A stretch of 64,000 nucleotides of DNA from Fictibacillus norfolkensis (GCF_014836645.1 NZ_JACSQM010000002.1:496001-560000), one strand, 5' to 3'. Positions 26,127 through 36,002 are shown, counted from the stretch's first letter. Notes: generated by a model from the sequence alone, not told the origin. Numbers and translations: made by a program.

Positions 26127-28181
26127 CTATTTTCTATTGTGAAGCAGGACAGTAAGACTGTTCAATGTTACAAGAATTGTAGCACCCATGTCAGAAAGGA
26201 TTGCAATCCAAAGTGTGAGCCATCCCGGAATCGTAAGCAGCAGAGCTAAAAGCTTCAACCCAAGTGATAATCCGATGTTCCACTTGATGATTGTATTTAC
26301 TTTCCTTGAAACCTGTACAGCATCTGGAAGTTTTCCTAGATGATCTTGCATGAGTACAATATCTGCCGTTTCGATCGCACTATCTGTTCCTTTTCCCATC
26401 GCTATACCGAGGTCAGCAGTAGCTAGTGCGGGAGCATCGTTGATTCCATCACCAATCATAGCCACTTTTCCATGCTTCTTTAGTGATCTAACCTTTTCTA
26501 CTTTATCCTCCGGCAGCAACCCACCTAAGAAAGAAGACACTCCCGTTTTCTTAGCAACTTTCTCTGCAACAATTGGGTGATCACCAGTCAGCATGACCGT
26601 TTCTTTTATTCCTTTTTCATGAAGCAGCGAGATAATGTCAGGACTTTCTTTTCTAATTTCATCAGCAATAGCAAACACACCAAGAATTTCAGTATCACTT
26701 GCAACAAGGACGATCGTATTACCTTCTTCTTTAAATGAATCGACAACACTTTTTACGTCCTCACTCACTTCTGTACTGCCAATTATTTTTTCGTTTCCTA
26801 GCCTATACGTTTTATGATCAACTACTGCTGTAATTCCTTGACCACTAATTGTAGTCATTTCATCTGCTTCTACTTCTTCAGCGCCAACTTCCCGGCACTT
26901 TGCTACGACTGCTTTTGCAAGCGGGTGTGAAGATGACTTTTCAATCGCATAAGCTACTTTATAAAAGTCGGGGTGGAACGCTTTCTCTGCCACAACGTGC
27001 GGTTCGCCTAGTGTAAGCGTACCTGTTTTATCAAAAGCAATGATATTTATCTTACCGAGCTGTTCAAGATAGGCTCCACCTTTGATTAAGATTCCGTTTC
27101 TTGCATTAACTGTAATCCCCGAAAGTATCGCGATCGGCGAGGACAGAATGAGTGCACAAGGACAACCGACGATCAATACCGCAAGACCTTGATAGAACCA
27201 TTCACCCCACGGTTCATTTAACAAAAGTGGTGGTACTAACATAACTAGTGCTGAAACAACCATGATGATCGGTGTGTAATAGTTTGCAAACCGATTGATA
27301 AAAAGCTCTGTTGGCGTTTTGGATTCTTGTGCTTCCTGAACGAGAGCCAGAATTTTAGAAAGCGCCGATTGGTTATAAGTCTTCGAAATTTTAACATGAA
27401 GCACACCTTCATTATTGATGCTTCCACCAAATACGGTCTCTCCATCTTCTTTTTCCACTGGAAGTGATTCACCGGTGATCGCTGCTTCGTTTACAGAGCT
27501 TTTTCCATAGACAACAACACCATCTGACGGAATCTTTTGACCTGTTTTTACGAGTACTACATCATCCACTGCCAGTTCTTCGATCGAGATGACTTCTGTC
27601 TTCCCGTCTCTTAACAGAAGCGCTTCTTTCGGTGCTACCTTTAAAAGAGATTCCATCGAGCGCCGTGCTTTTTCCATTCCGTAAGATTCAAGCAGTTCAT
27701 TTATGCCAAAAAGGATTGCCACGAGTGCAGCTTCTTTCCACTCTCCGATGGCTACTGCACCAACTAACGCTACTGTCATTAAAGTGTTAATATCAAATTT
27801 CAACTTCGTCAGGTTTCGAAGACCTTTTAAAAACGTTGAATAACCAGATGATATCGTCGCAATAGCATAAAATACTATGGAGACATACGTAATATTCAAC
27901 ATATGTTCTGTTATGAGTGCTGCTATGAAGGAAGCAACTGATACATACAACCCGATCATGAGCCAATTAGGTCCTGTATGCTCTCCGTCTGATTCAAAAC
28001 GTACATTTTCCGTCGAAAGGATAGAACGAACTCTGTCCATATCCATATGTTCATCTAACACAATTTTGCTTGAGTTAAATTGCACTTTCGCTCGCTCTCC
28101 ACCTGGAAGCTGTTGGATCTGTTCTTCAAGCTTTAAAGCACAATGTCCGCAAGATAAACCCGTGATCTTATGCTCTTTCAT
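26127..28181 (-). CDS. Zn/Cd/Pb-exporting P1B-type ATPase (CadA/ZntA-like)
   Basis: A 684-residue heavy-metal pump. One N-terminal HMA-like domain (GLSCGHC at 8-14) is followed by the membrane domain with TGESLPVEK, VGCPCALILSSP (CPC in helix 6), FDKTGTLTLGEP, HPLAKA and [14 protein letters not shown]. The CPC motif with a single HMA and the D.GA T I segment in the last helix (ILSDMGATILV) point to the Zn/Cd/Pb subgroup (P1B-2), not copper. GGAGGG precedes the ATG. It is transcribed after the ArsR-type sensor gene, 16 bases upstream, and ends in a terminator. Confidence 0.92.
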   Translation of the reverse strand: MKEHKITGLSCGHCALKLEEQIQQLPGGERAKVQFNSSKIVLDEHMDMDRVRSILSTENVRFESDGEHTGPNWLMIGLYVSVASFIAALITEHMLNITYVSIVFYAIATISSGYSTFLKGLRNLTKLKFDINTLMTVALVGAVAIGEWKEAALVAILFGINELLESYGMEKARRSMESLLKVAPKEALLLRDGKTEVISIEELAVDDVVLVKTGQKIPSDGVVVYGKSSVNEAAITGESLPVEKEDGETVFGGSINNEGVLHVKISKTYNQSALSKILALVQEAQESKTPTELFINRFANYYTPIIMVVSALVMLVPPLLLNEPWGEWFYQGLAVLIVGCPCALILSSPIAILSGITVNARNGILIKGGAYLEQLGKINIIAFDKTGTLTLGEPHVVAEKAFHPDFYKVAYAIEKSSSHPLAKAVVAKCREVGAEEVEADEMTTISGQGITAVVDHKTYRLGNEKIIGSTEVSEDVKSVVDSFKEEGNTIVLVASDTEILGVFAIADEIRKESPDIISLLHEKGIKETVMLTGDHPIVAEKVAKKTGVSSFLGGLLPEDKVEKVRSLKKHGKVAMIGDGINDAPALATADLGIAMGKGTDSAIETADIVLMQDHLGKLPDAVQVSRKVNTIIKWNIGLSLGLKLLALLLTIPGWLTLWIAILSDMGATILVTLNSLTVLLHNRK

Positions 28182-28197
28182 TTATGGTCCCTCCTTT

Positions 28198-28512
28198 CTA
28201 GTCGTGTCTCGCATGATGGATGGATTGATGCAGAAGGGTCATCACATGCTCGTCATCTATCGAGTAGAATAGTGTTGTTCCAGCGCGTCTAAATTTAACA
28301 AGTCTTAAATTTTTCAAAAAGCGTAACTGATGGGATATCGTTGATTGCATGAGTGATAGTTCTTCAGCAATTTCAGAAACATTGCATTCTCTCTCTCCTA
28401 ATAGATGCAAAATTCGAATGCGAGTTGGATCTGAAAGTGCTTTAAACGTTTGAGATACGATAAATAGTGTTTCCTCATCGAGGTGTTCATATTTGTTTTG
28501 CTGATCAGACAT
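28198..28512 (-). CDS. ArsR/SmtB metal sensor repressor (CzrA-like)
   Basis: A 104-residue winged-helix repressor with the recognition helix [25 protein letters not shown]. Near the C-terminus an Asp-x-His and, 11 and 14 residues later, two histidines ([17 protein letters not shown]) reproduce the alpha-5 zinc site of CzrA/SmtB exactly. The N-terminal cysteines of CadC are absent, so zinc (and perhaps cadmium or cobalt) is the likely inducer. The start at 28512 has GGGAG ten bases upstream; the in-frame TTG at 28521 collides with that site. It is co-transcribed with the P-type ATPase. Confidence 0.92.
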   Translation of the reverse strand: MSDQQNKYEHLDEETLFIVSQTFKALSDPTRIRILHLLGERECNVSEIAEELSLMQSTISHQLRFLKNLRLVKFRRAGTTLFYSIDDEHVMTLLHQSIHHARHD

Positions 28513-28546
28513 GAAAAACAACTCCCTAAAATTCAGCTTTATTCAT

Positions 28547-28568
28547 TATATGAACATATGCTCATATA
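28547..28568 (-). promoter_or_regulatory. ArsR-family operator/promoter of the metal ATPase operon
   Basis: The inverted repeat TATATGA with TCATATA, containing the GAACA half typical of ArsR sites, overlaps a minus-strand TATAAT at 28546-28551. Binding here would cover the -10 region. Confidence 0.75.
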
Positions 28569-28612
28569 TGTTACTTAAAGTGTACCTAAAATTTTAAAAT
28601 TGTGCAAAACAA

Positions 28613-28639
28613 AAAGAAGCGAGAATTCTCAGCTTCTTT
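28613..28639 (-). terminator. Intrinsic terminator of the DUF418 gene
   Basis: An eight-bp stem AAAGAAGC/GCTTCTTT with an inner GAGAATTCTC palindrome overlaps the stop codon. The tail is only moderately T-rich. Confidence 0.65.
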
Positions 28640-29849
28640 AACTATCGCTTATTTCATGCCTTTTAAATCGCTGTTTTCGGCCATATGTTAGCGAGCGCCA
28701 CACCCATTCAAGCGGTCCCATGTAATACCTTTCTATCCACCACTTCGAAAAAATAACTTGAATAGAAAAAATAACGCACGCCAAGATCACACCAACGAGT
28801 GGTCCAAACCCACCATACAGACCTAAACCATAACTATAAAAGATCGTTGTCGCAATGATCGATTGAGTTAAGTAGTTCGTAAAAGCCATGCGACCGGTAA
28901 ATTGAAAGTAGTTAAACAAACGTTTACATCTTCCACTTCGATAAAGAAGAACGATGCTGCAGATGTAGAAGATGCTCATCATTGCACCACCAAATTCGTA
29001 TCCCCATGACATCGCAGTCTCATATCGCCAATCTTCTCCTTTATAAGGAAAGAAAATAACAGCGAATGATTTACTACCAGGACCAAGGATCAATGTTAAC
29101 AGCCACAGGCTCCATAAGCCTCGGTTCGTGAACGTTCTTTTTTTAGCAGCATAAGCACCGAATAAAAACATCGGCAAAAGTCCTGCTATAAAAAAGAGAA
29201 AATAACGGTTCAGATCTCCCCATTCATGAATTCTTTCCTTCATGATCTCAACATAGGTACCATTGCTGTAAATTTGAATGGATTGCGCGATCTCTTGTTC
29301 ATAAAGCTCGTTTTGAGCACTTTGATAGGTTATCGCCGCGCCACTACTCCAATAATCATACGTTAATGTTGTCATAAATAAACTGTAAACCGTTATTAAC
29401 AGAAATCCCGTTATGATTAATACTTTCTTATTTAAGCGATAGAAGATCAGCATGAACAAACCTACGATCGCGTACATGATCAAAATGTCACCGTACCAAA
29501 AAAACAGAACATGAAGGATTCCAAAGAGAAGCAGAACAAACTGTCGTCTTAGAAACACAGGAACAAACCTCATATTTTTTGCTGATGCTCTTTCTGCCAT
29601 CAAAACGATACCAAACCCGAATAAAAAGGAAAACATCGTTATAAAGTTTCCTTGAACAAAAAACTCTAACAGCACATTTGTCCAAACGTTATACGGCTCG
29701 TCAAAATATTCGTAGCTCAATGCACGGATCGGTGAATCCGGTCCTGAAAATGATTTCATATTTACGAGTAGAATGCCAAAAATGGCGATACCGCGCATAA
29801 TATCTAACGATTGAATTCTGTCTTGCTCTCCGACTGGTTTCCAATTCAT
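28638..29849 (-). CDS. DUF418/YeiB-family membrane protein
   Basis: A 403-residue protein with about ten transmembrane helices. It begins RIQSLDIMRGIAIFGILLVNM, the N-terminal hallmark of the DUF418 (YeiB) family. The family core FTGRMAFTNYLTQSII and YYMGPLEWVWRSLTYG near the end are also present. These proteins are distantly related to membrane acyltransferases; the function is unknown. The ribosome site before the ATG is poor (GGGG). It is transcribed away from the GDSL/ABC operon. Confidence 0.88.
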   Translation of the reverse strand: MNWKPVGEQDRIQSLDIMRGIAIFGILLVNMKSFSGPDSPIRALSYEYFDEPYNVWTNVLLEFFVQGNFITMFSFLFGFGIVLMAERASAKNMRFVPVFLRRQFVLLLFGILHVLFFWYGDILIMYAIVGLFMLIFYRLNKKVLIITGFLLITVYSLFMTTLTYDYWSSGAAITYQSAQNELYEQEIAQSIQIYSNGTYVEIMKERIHEWGDLNRYFLFFIAGLLPMFLFGAYAAKKRTFTNRGLWSLWLLTLILGPGSKSFAVIFFPYKGEDWRYETAMSWGYEFGGAMMSIFYICSIVLLYRSGRCKRLFNYFQFTGRMAFTNYLTQSIIATTIFYSYGLGLYGGFGPLVGVILACVIFSIQVIFSKWWIERYYMGPLEWVWRSLTYGRKQRFKRHEISDS

Positions 29850-29981
29850 GATGAACCCCGCTTAAAATTTTTTTTCATGATTCCACTCCCTTTGGTTTAT
29901 TTTACCGCAAATAGGCAAAAAAGTTAGAATATGCGTCATTATTTGCTATTCTATAAAGAACAGATCAAGGATTTGGGAAGG

Positions 29982-30797
29982 ATGAAAGCGGTTTTGAAAA
30001 AATATACCTTAACGGTCGTTTCAATTGTCTCTATTGCAGCTACAGTATTATGGCTGTTTGGTCTTGGCTGGACGTTACAAGACCAATTTTCCGCTAATAA
30101 AAAAGTTTCACAGCTCAAAGAAAAAACCGAATCAACTTCAACAGAGAAGCAGGGTGGCACCCTGACGATCTTTGCATTAGGGGATTCTCTTACTCGTGGA
30201 ACCGGTGACGCTGATGGAAAAGGTTATACTGGCTATCTAACTGAGCGCTTAAAAGAAAAAACAGACCAAGAAATTAATCTGCTTAACACTGCCATCAAGG
30301 GGGAAACATCTAGAGGTCTTCTTAAGCAGCTTCAACAAAGTGAGATTCAGCGTCAAGCCAAACAAGCAGATGTTATTGTAATGACGATTGGTGGGAATGA
30401 CCTTTTTCAACAAGGAGCAGCACTAGAGAATCTAGATAATAATGCAATTAACGGTAAAAAACAGATCTATATAAGCAATGTGAAAAAAATCTATACACAG
30501 CTCAGAGAACTGAATCCTGAGGCAGTCATCTATCATGTTGGGTTATACAATCCTTTTAGCAATATGCCTGATTCAAAAACAACTTCTTCAATCGTTAGAA
30601 ACTGGAACTTCCAGTCTGCTGAAACAGCAGCTGGTTTTGATAACATCGTATATGTACCTACCTTTGATCTCTTTCAGCTTCAAGTAGAAAACTATCTCTA
30701 TACCGATCAATTTCATCCTAACACGGAAGGTTACAAGCTGATTGCTGAACGAGTAGCCTCACTGATCAAATTTGAACAGGAGGAGAACGAATCATGA
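29982..30797 (+). CDS. SGNH/GDSL-type esterase, membrane-anchored
   Basis: A 271-residue serine esterase. An N-terminal signal-anchor (about residues 8-30) puts the catalytic domain outside the membrane. Block I FALGDSLTRG, block III GGNDLF and block V DQFHPNTEGY supply the Ser, Gly/Asn and Asp-His residues of SGNH hydrolases. The ATG at 29982 has AAGGA about ten bases upstream; an in-frame ATG at 29931 lacks a ribosome site. Its stop overlaps the ABC ATPase start (ATGA), so the esterase and exporter are translationally coupled and probably act together. The substrate is unknown. Confidence 0.82.
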   Translation: MKAVLKKYTLTVVSIVSIAATVLWLFGLGWTLQDQFSANKKVSQLKEKTESTSTEKQGGTLTIFALGDSLTRGTGDADGKGYTGYLTERLKEKTDQEINLLNTAIKGETSRGLLKQLQQSEIQRQAKQADVIVMTIGGNDLFQQGAALENLDNNAINGKKQIYISNVKKIYTQLRELNPEAVIYHVGLYNPFSNMPDSKTTSSIVRNWNFQSAETAAGFDNIVYVPTFDLFQLQVENYLYTDQFHPNTEGYKLIAERVASLIKFEQEENES

Positions 30798-31708
30798 GTC
30801 AAACACCCGCATTAGAAGTAAAGAATCTAACTAAGAAAATTAAGGGCAAGCAGATCATAAAAGGTGTTTCGTTTACACTCGTTCCAGGAGAAGTCTTTGG
30901 TTTTCTTGGACCGAACGGTGCTGGAAAAACGACGACGATTCGAATGATCGTTGGTTTGATTTCTCCTACTTCCGGAACAATTAAGATCGGTGGTAAGAAT
31001 GTACGAACGGAATTTACCGAAGCGATGAGACATCTCGGCTGTATTGTTGAAAACCCTGAACTGTATCCGTACTTAACAGGTTGGGAAAATCTTATACACT
31101 TTCAAAAAATGGATTCATCCATCCCTAAAACAAGATTGAATGAAGTCATCGAACTCGTAGGATTACAAAATCGAATTCACGATCGTGTGAGTACCTATTC
31201 ACTTGGTATGAGACAGCGTTTAGGAATTGCTCAAGCTCTTTTAGGAAAACCGAAAGTACTTATTTTGGACGAGCCGACAAACGGACTCGACCCTGCAGGT
31301 ATTCGCGAGATGCGTGAATTTATACGACAGTTAGCAAGAGATGAAAACTTAAGCGTTCTTGTATCCTCCCATTTGTTAAGTGAAATTCAGCTGATGTGTG
31401 ATCGAGTGGCGATCATATCAAAGGGGTCGGTCTTACGCACAGACTCTGTTGATAACCTATTGGCTGAGCAGGAACGTGTGATTTGGCGTGCTGAACCTAT
31501 TCAAGTCGCTAAAGAGATTCTTTCTATGGAAACAGAAGTTACAGAAGGTCCTGATCATACACTAATCACATTATATAATGAACCATTGCTGCCAGATTGG
31601 AACGAAAAACTCGTAAAAGCTGGAGTGAAGGTAAAAGAAATGAGAACTCAGCTTCCTTCTTTAGAAGATCTGTTCTTAGAAGTAACAGGAGGCGAAAGCA
31701 TTGATTAA
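30794..31708 (+). CDS. ABC transporter ATP-binding protein
   Basis: A 304-residue ABC ATPase with Walker A GPNGAGKT (39-46), the signature YSLGMRQRLGIAQ, Walker B VLILDEPTNGLDP and the H-loop SSHLL. The CcmA/YhcH-like form with a C-terminal extension of about 80 residues is typical of export systems (antimicrobial peptides, drugs, lipids). It overlaps the esterase gene by four bases and the permease gene by eight. Confidence 0.92.
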   Translation: MSQTPALEVKNLTKKIKGKQIIKGVSFTLVPGEVFGFLGPNGAGKTTTIRMIVGLISPTSGTIKIGGKNVRTEFTEAMRHLGCIVENPELYPYLTGWENLIHFQKMDSSIPKTRLNEVIELVGLQNRIHDRVSTYSLGMRQRLGIAQALLGKPKVLILDEPTNGLDPAGIREMREFIRQLARDENLSVLVSSHLLSEIQLMCDRVAIISKGSVLRTDSVDNLLAEQERVIWRAEPIQVAKEILSMETEVTEGPDHTLITLYNEPLLPDWNEKLVKAGVKVKEMRTQLPSLEDLFLEVTGGESID

Positions 31709-32681
31709 TCTTGTCCGAAATGAAATGTTAAAGCTTCTAAGGAAAAAACGTTTGTATGTCATCATCTTGATCATCGCGTTCTTAGTTCCTCTTTTTACAT
31801 ATGCTCAGTTTAAAGAGATTCAAGATCAACGTGAGAAGATGGGGAATCAAGATTGGCGAACTACACTGCAGCAAGAGATCACTGACACTCAAAATCGATT
31901 AAGCTCAAGCCGCATTCAAGATGAATGGCGTAAATTTCTAAAGATCAGACTATCACAGCAACAGTATTATTTAGAGAACGATATCGATCCACGTGCTCCA
32001 GGAGCACCAACATTCATGCGAATATTCGTTGAGAACTCGATCGATCTACTTCTCCCTTTGCTCGTCATGGTCATTGTGGCAGACCTCGTTTCTTCTGAAT
32101 CAAGCGGAGGAACGATCAAACTTTTACTCACCCGTCCAGTTAAACGATGGCGCATTCTTCTTAGCAAATATTTAGCGATGCTGCTCTCAATCTCATTCAT
32201 CGTTTTATCAGTAGCCGTTCTATCGTATGGAATATCTGGCGTCGTTTTCGGATATGGCGGATGGAACATGCCTCTATTAACAGGCTTTACGGTTTCTGGA
32301 GATGAACTTTTAACTGAAAATGTACACATCGTTCCACAATGGCAATACATTCTGATGGAGTTTGGCCTTGTATGGTATGTTTGTATGATTGTTGGAACGC
32401 TCACCTTCATGCTATCCGTACTGTTAAGAAGCACGGCTGCCGTTATGGGAATCATGCTCGCTTCCCTGATCGCAGGAGCCATCCTAGCAAACATGGTATC
32501 TTCTTGGGAAAGCGCGAAATATTTCTTTATGGTAAACCTGAACCTTACAAACTATGTGAGTGGAATGGCAACTCCAATCGAAGGGATGTCGTTAGGCTTC
32601 TCGATGAGCGTACTAGCCGTCTGGGGAATTGCTGGATTCATCGTCGCCTTCGTAACGTTTTCTAAGAGAGATATCTATTAA
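31701..32681 (+). CDS. ABC transporter permease (ABC-2 type)
   Basis: A 326-residue permease with six transmembrane segments. One helix at 17-33 is followed by a charged extracellular region to about residue 110, then five helices. The segment DLVSSESSGGTIKLLLTRPVKRWRILLSKY is the ABC-2 hallmark. The start is TTG, with AGGAGG eight bases upstream inside the ATPase gene. It forms a complex with the preceding ATPase and is the last gene of the three-gene operon. Confidence 0.9.
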   Translation: MINLVRNEMLKLLRKKRLYVIILIIAFLVPLFTYAQFKEIQDQREKMGNQDWRTTLQQEITDTQNRLSSSRIQDEWRKFLKIRLSQQQYYLENDIDPRAPGAPTFMRIFVENSIDLLLPLLVMVIVADLVSSESSGGTIKLLLTRPVKRWRILLSKYLAMLLSISFIVLSVAVLSYGISGVVFGYGGWNMPLLTGFTVSGDELLTENVHIVPQWQYILMEFGLVWYVCMIVGTLTFMLSVLLRSTAAVMGIMLASLIAGAILANMVSSWESAKYFFMVNLNLTNYVSGMATPIEGMSLGFSMSVLAVWGIAGFIVAFVTFSKRDIY

Positions 32682-32694
32682 AATAGAAAAAGAG

Positions 32695-32727
32695 AAAGGA
32701 AACCGCAAAGTCGGTTTCCTTTTTTAT
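32695..32727 (+). terminator. Intrinsic terminator of the esterase/ABC operon
   Basis: An 11-bp stem AAAGGAAACCG/CGGTTTCCTTT is followed by T residues. Confidence 0.92.
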
Positions 32728-32753
32728 GTGACTTCTTTCTAGTCTATTGAAGG

Positions 32754-32880
32754 TAATCTGTCCGTTCTAGCAGTTAATCTGTCTGATTGACTCAAGTATT
32801 TGTCCGATTCAGATGATAATCTGTCCAATTGAGAATATAATCTAGCCATTCGACACCTTTATCTGCCCAATTGCAACTTG
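32754..32880. repeat. Degenerate tandem array, 6 units of about 21 bp (array 2)
   Basis: Six contiguous units start at 32754, 32775, 32797, 32817, 32838 and 32859. The conserved half is TAATCTGTCCAATTGA and the remaining 5-6 bases vary. It fills the gap between the ABC operon terminator and the chemoreceptor stop codon. No gene or secondary structure explains it. Confidence 0.82.
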
Positions 32881-32882
32881 TA

Positions 32883-34889
32883 CTAAATCTTGAAGTGTTT
32901 GATCATTTCAGTCAGCGCTTGTGAAGCATCGTTCAATTCTTCAGCCGACTGAGAAACTGTGGATAGTGCCCGCACTTGCTCTTCAGAAGATGCGCTAACT
33001 TCTTCACTCGCTGCTGCAGATTGTTCGGCTACTGCTGCGATACTTTGAATGGACGCTACCACTTCCTCTTTATAGTTGTTGATCATTTCTACTTCACTCG
33101 TAATCTGTTCGATTGATCTCACCATATCAGCCATCGTACTTGAGATCTCGTTAAAAGCAGACTCTGTGTCTGTTACGGTATGGTTCTGATCGTGAGCAAT
33201 TCTTTTTGTGTATGCCATCTCCTGTACAGCTCTCTCAGACTCTTCACCAATCCCTGAGATCGTTTTACGTACTTTATCTGCTGCAACAGCCGATTGTTCT
33301 GCTAACTTTCGTACTTCATCAGCAACCACCGCAAACCCTCTCCCGCTCTCACCTGCCCTAGCTGCTTCAATGCTTGCGTTTAATGCGAGTAGATTAGTCT
33401 GATTCGAGATCTCTGTAATCGATTGAATCACTTGCTCGATCTCTTCTACTTTTACAGCTAGACCAGAAATAACAGATTCAATGTTTTTCAGAACTTGGTT
33501 ACTTTCACCCGTTTTTTCACGCAACACGTCCATTTGTGAGATTCCTTTTTTATTAGCTGCTTCAGCTAATAAAGACAGTCGGGTCATCTCTTCTGCTTGT
33601 TCATTTACTTTTTCAATCTGTAGAGATAAGTCCATCGTTCGACGGTTTGTTTCATCGGCATCTTCCGCTTGTGTAGTAGCTCCAGAAGCGATCTCTCTGA
33701 CAGCTCTTGAAACTTCTTCACTTGCAGCAATTGTTTCTTCTGACACGGCACTCAAATTAGAAGTAGATTCATTAACCGTTACAACAGAATGACTGACAGA
33801 TGTTATAAGCCCACGCATGTTTTCCACCATAGCGTTAAAATGATGAGTGAGTGCCCCCACTTCGTCTTTGGATTTAGCTTCAACAGAAACTGTAAGATCG
33901 CCTTCTGCTACTCTTTGTACTTGTGCTTGTAATCTAGTAATTGGTTTAGAGATACTTTTTGCCAACATATAAGTTACACCTAATGCCACGATTACTGCGA
34001 CAGATGTAAAGATAAGTATCATGTTTAAAAGCTCTTCAGCATCTTTTAGCAACTCTTTTTGATCGTAGACGAAACCGAGCTTCCAGTTCGTGTCGGCTAT
34101 CGTCGTGTAATAGAGTTCTCGGTCTTTATTCTGATAAGTATAGGAAACGTTTCCTTTTTCATTTTTGTATATCTCTTTAATAAATGTCTCTTTACTTAAG
34201 TCTTTGCCTTGTTGAGTCGGATGAACGAGTGCCATACCTTTCGGATCAAAAAGCACTGGATATCCTTTGTAGCTGACTTTCGTTTTGTTGATCATGCTCG
34301 TTAATCCACCAAGATTTAAGTCAAGACCAACTACACCAAGAACCTCATCTGTTGCAGGGTCTAACACCGGTTTTGTAACCGTTACAACATATTCACCGGA
34401 ACTAGCATCTTCGTACGGTTCTGTCCACATTATTTTTTCTGGCGTTTGTTTAGCCGTTTGATACCAAGGACGTTCCGTTGGATCAAACCCATCTGGCAGC
34501 TCAAGTTTAGGAGTCGTTTTAAACTGTTTTGTCTCTGCACCTATGTATAAGACCGCAACGTTTTTATTAAGATCCAAAAAGTGTTTGAAGTCTTGATCTA
34601 CTATCGGCCAAACTTCATTCAAACCCTTTGTTTCATTCGTTTTCACTGTTTTTAAATAAGTGATAAGTCTGCTGTCCTGGCTGTATCGATCGATCGTATC
34701 TCCATATGATTTCAAATACAGCTCTGTTGACGCTTTAACTTCGCTTGAAAGACTGGTTGCTTGTTCGTTGCTGTTGCTTTCAAGCTGTTGTTTGGTTTGA
34801 AAATAAGAAAATAGCGATACAGATAAGAGTGTAATGGCAACTAGAATACTTACAGAAAGCATGATCTTCGTTTGAATTCTTTTAAACAT
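32883..34889 (-). CDS. Methyl-accepting chemotaxis protein
   Basis: A 668-residue transmembrane chemoreceptor. A first helix (about 8-28) leads into a large extracellular double-Cache sensor domain (about 35-280). This contains the dCache segments ERPWYQTA and GVVGLDL typical of amino-acid or organic-acid sensors. A second helix (about 285-305), a HAMP domain (to about 360) and the cytoplasmic signalling hairpin follow, with the tip [22 protein letters not shown] and [14 protein letters not shown]. The ligand is not known. The ATG at 34889 follows GGGGG by eight bases. It is monocistronic. Confidence 0.93.
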   Translation of the reverse strand: MFKRIQTKIMLSVSILVAITLLSVSLFSYFQTKQQLESNSNEQATSLSSEVKASTELYLKSYGDTIDRYSQDSRLITYLKTVKTNETKGLNEVWPIVDQDFKHFLDLNKNVAVLYIGAETKQFKTTPKLELPDGFDPTERPWYQTAKQTPEKIMWTEPYEDASSGEYVVTVTKPVLDPATDEVLGVVGLDLNLGGLTSMINKTKVSYKGYPVLFDPKGMALVHPTQQGKDLSKETFIKEIYKNEKGNVSYTYQNKDRELYYTTIADTNWKLGFVYDQKELLKDAEELLNMILIFTSVAVIVALGVTYMLAKSISKPITRLQAQVQRVAEGDLTVSVEAKSKDEVGALTHHFNAMVENMRGLITSVSHSVVTVNESTSNLSAVSEETIAASEEVSRAVREIASGATTQAEDADETNRRTMDLSLQIEKVNEQAEEMTRLSLLAEAANKKGISQMDVLREKTGESNQVLKNIESVISGLAVKVEEIEQVIQSITEISNQTNLLALNASIEAARAGESGRGFAVVADEVRKLAEQSAVAADKVRKTISGIGEESERAVQEMAYTKRIAHDQNHTVTDTESAFNEISSTMADMVRSIEQITSEVEMINNYKEEVVASIQSIAAVAEQSAAASEEVSASSEEQVRALSTVSQSAEELNDASQALTEMIKHFKI

Positions 34890-35061
34890 CTGTTTAACCC
34901 CCATTTATCATCTAAAACCCCTTACCTACATATCGACATCTAGTTATAAATGATTTAAGAAATAGGTCTAAACAGGTACAAAAGAATTATTTTCATATTG
35001 AAACCTTTCAAAACGAGTACTTTTTACCTAATATGAGTTATCATTTCATAAATGAAGTCGT

Positions 35062-35085
35062 AAAAAAAAACCGCACAAGGCGGCT
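35062..35085 (-). terminator. Intrinsic terminator of the TerC-family gene
   Basis: A six-bp stem AGCCGC/GCGGTT with a five-base loop is followed by a long T run on the minus strand. Confidence 0.88.
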
Positions 35086-35088
35086 TTT

Positions 35089-35790
35089 TTAAGCTTCTTT
35101 TTTAGCAAGCACTTTTTCAGATGCTCTCTCCTCGGCGATCTTTCTTTTCTTAAGTGTACCTAATCCTAGCACAAGAAGAACCACAAGAACTTCAAATCCA
35201 TATTTCACAAATCCATTGTCGAAATATGGAGCCATGAATTTTTCTCCAACGATCATCTTAGAAGCCGTCCATGCAAGGACACCTGCTCCAATTGTAATGA
35301 TGAACGGATATTTATCAATAACCTTTAGGAACAATGTGCTTCCCCAAACAACAATCGGCACTGAAATCAATAAACCGATTACCACCAGTAAGAAATCACC
35401 ATGCGCAGCACCTGCAACGGCAAGAACGTTATCAAGTCCCATTACCGCATCAGCAATAATAATTGTCCGAATGGCTGCCCAGAAATTATTTTGAGCTTCA
35501 ATTTCATGATCTTTTTCTTCGATCATAAGCTTATAAGCGATAACGACAAGAATTAATCCCCCTGCAAGCAGCAAGCCTGGAATCTGCAGCAGCCACACAA
35601 CCGCAAGCGTAGCTGTTGCACGAATCACAATTGCTCCTACTGTTCCCCAGATTATTACTTTCTTCTGATTTTCCTTCGGCAAGTTTCTAGCTGCCAAGCC
35701 GATTACAATTGCGTTATCACCAGCTAATACTAAGTCGATAACAACGATCGCCAATAAGGCCGACCAAAAATCTGGTGTTAAAAAATCCAT
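35089..35790 (-). CDS. TerC-family membrane protein (YjbE-type)
   Basis: A 233-residue protein with about seven helices. The paired acidic TerC motifs DLVLAGDNAIVIGLAARNLP (19-38) and ADAVMGLDNVLAVAGAAHGD are clear, and the length fits the YjbE subgroup. Other TerC proteins in Bacillus (MeeF, MeeY) move Mn(II) to exported metalloenzymes. A similar metal role is inferred here. GGGAGG precedes the ATG. I looked for the Mn(II) yybP-ykoY riboswitch upstream and could not recognise it. Confidence 0.88.
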   Translation of the reverse strand: MDFLTPDFWSALLAIVVIDLVLAGDNAIVIGLAARNLPKENQKKVIIWGTVGAIVIRATATLAVVWLLQIPGLLLAGGLILVVIAYKLMIEEKDHEIEAQNNFWAAIRTIIIADAVMGLDNVLAVAGAAHGDFLLVVIGLLISVPIVVWGSTLFLKVIDKYPFIITIGAGVLAWTASKMIVGEKFMAPYFDNGFVKYGFEVLVVLLVLGLGTLKKRKIAEERASEKVLAKKEA

Positions 35791-35834
35791 TCAAAAAATC
35801 CTCCCTGTTAAAACATCTGTTGTTTTTTAAAAGC

Positions 35835-35862
35835 AGTTGATTTCCGTTCCATCCAATCAACT
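35835..35862. repeat. Internally deleted copy of the GC-rich inverted-repeat element
   Basis: AGTTGATTTCCGTTCCA joined to TCCAATCAACT keeps only the two ends of the intergenic element found complete at 59042-59168. The terminal heptamers AGTTGAT and ATCAACT are a perfect inverted repeat. Confidence 0.65.
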
Positions 35863-36002
35863 CCCAAAGTAGACAAAGGCATGAAAGCACCTATTTTTTA
35901 GAAAAACGTGACAAAAATAAAAAAATGAGTAATTACGCACACTTTATGCCCTGCCAGGCTTATCCATTTCTACATATAATAAGAGCAAAGGGGGTGTTTT
36001 TT

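Noticed and set aside
35791..35930. Mn(II) yybP-ykoY riboswitch before the TerC-family gene
   Set aside because: Expected from the family context, but the conserved loop sequences are not present; the region holds an element remnant instead.
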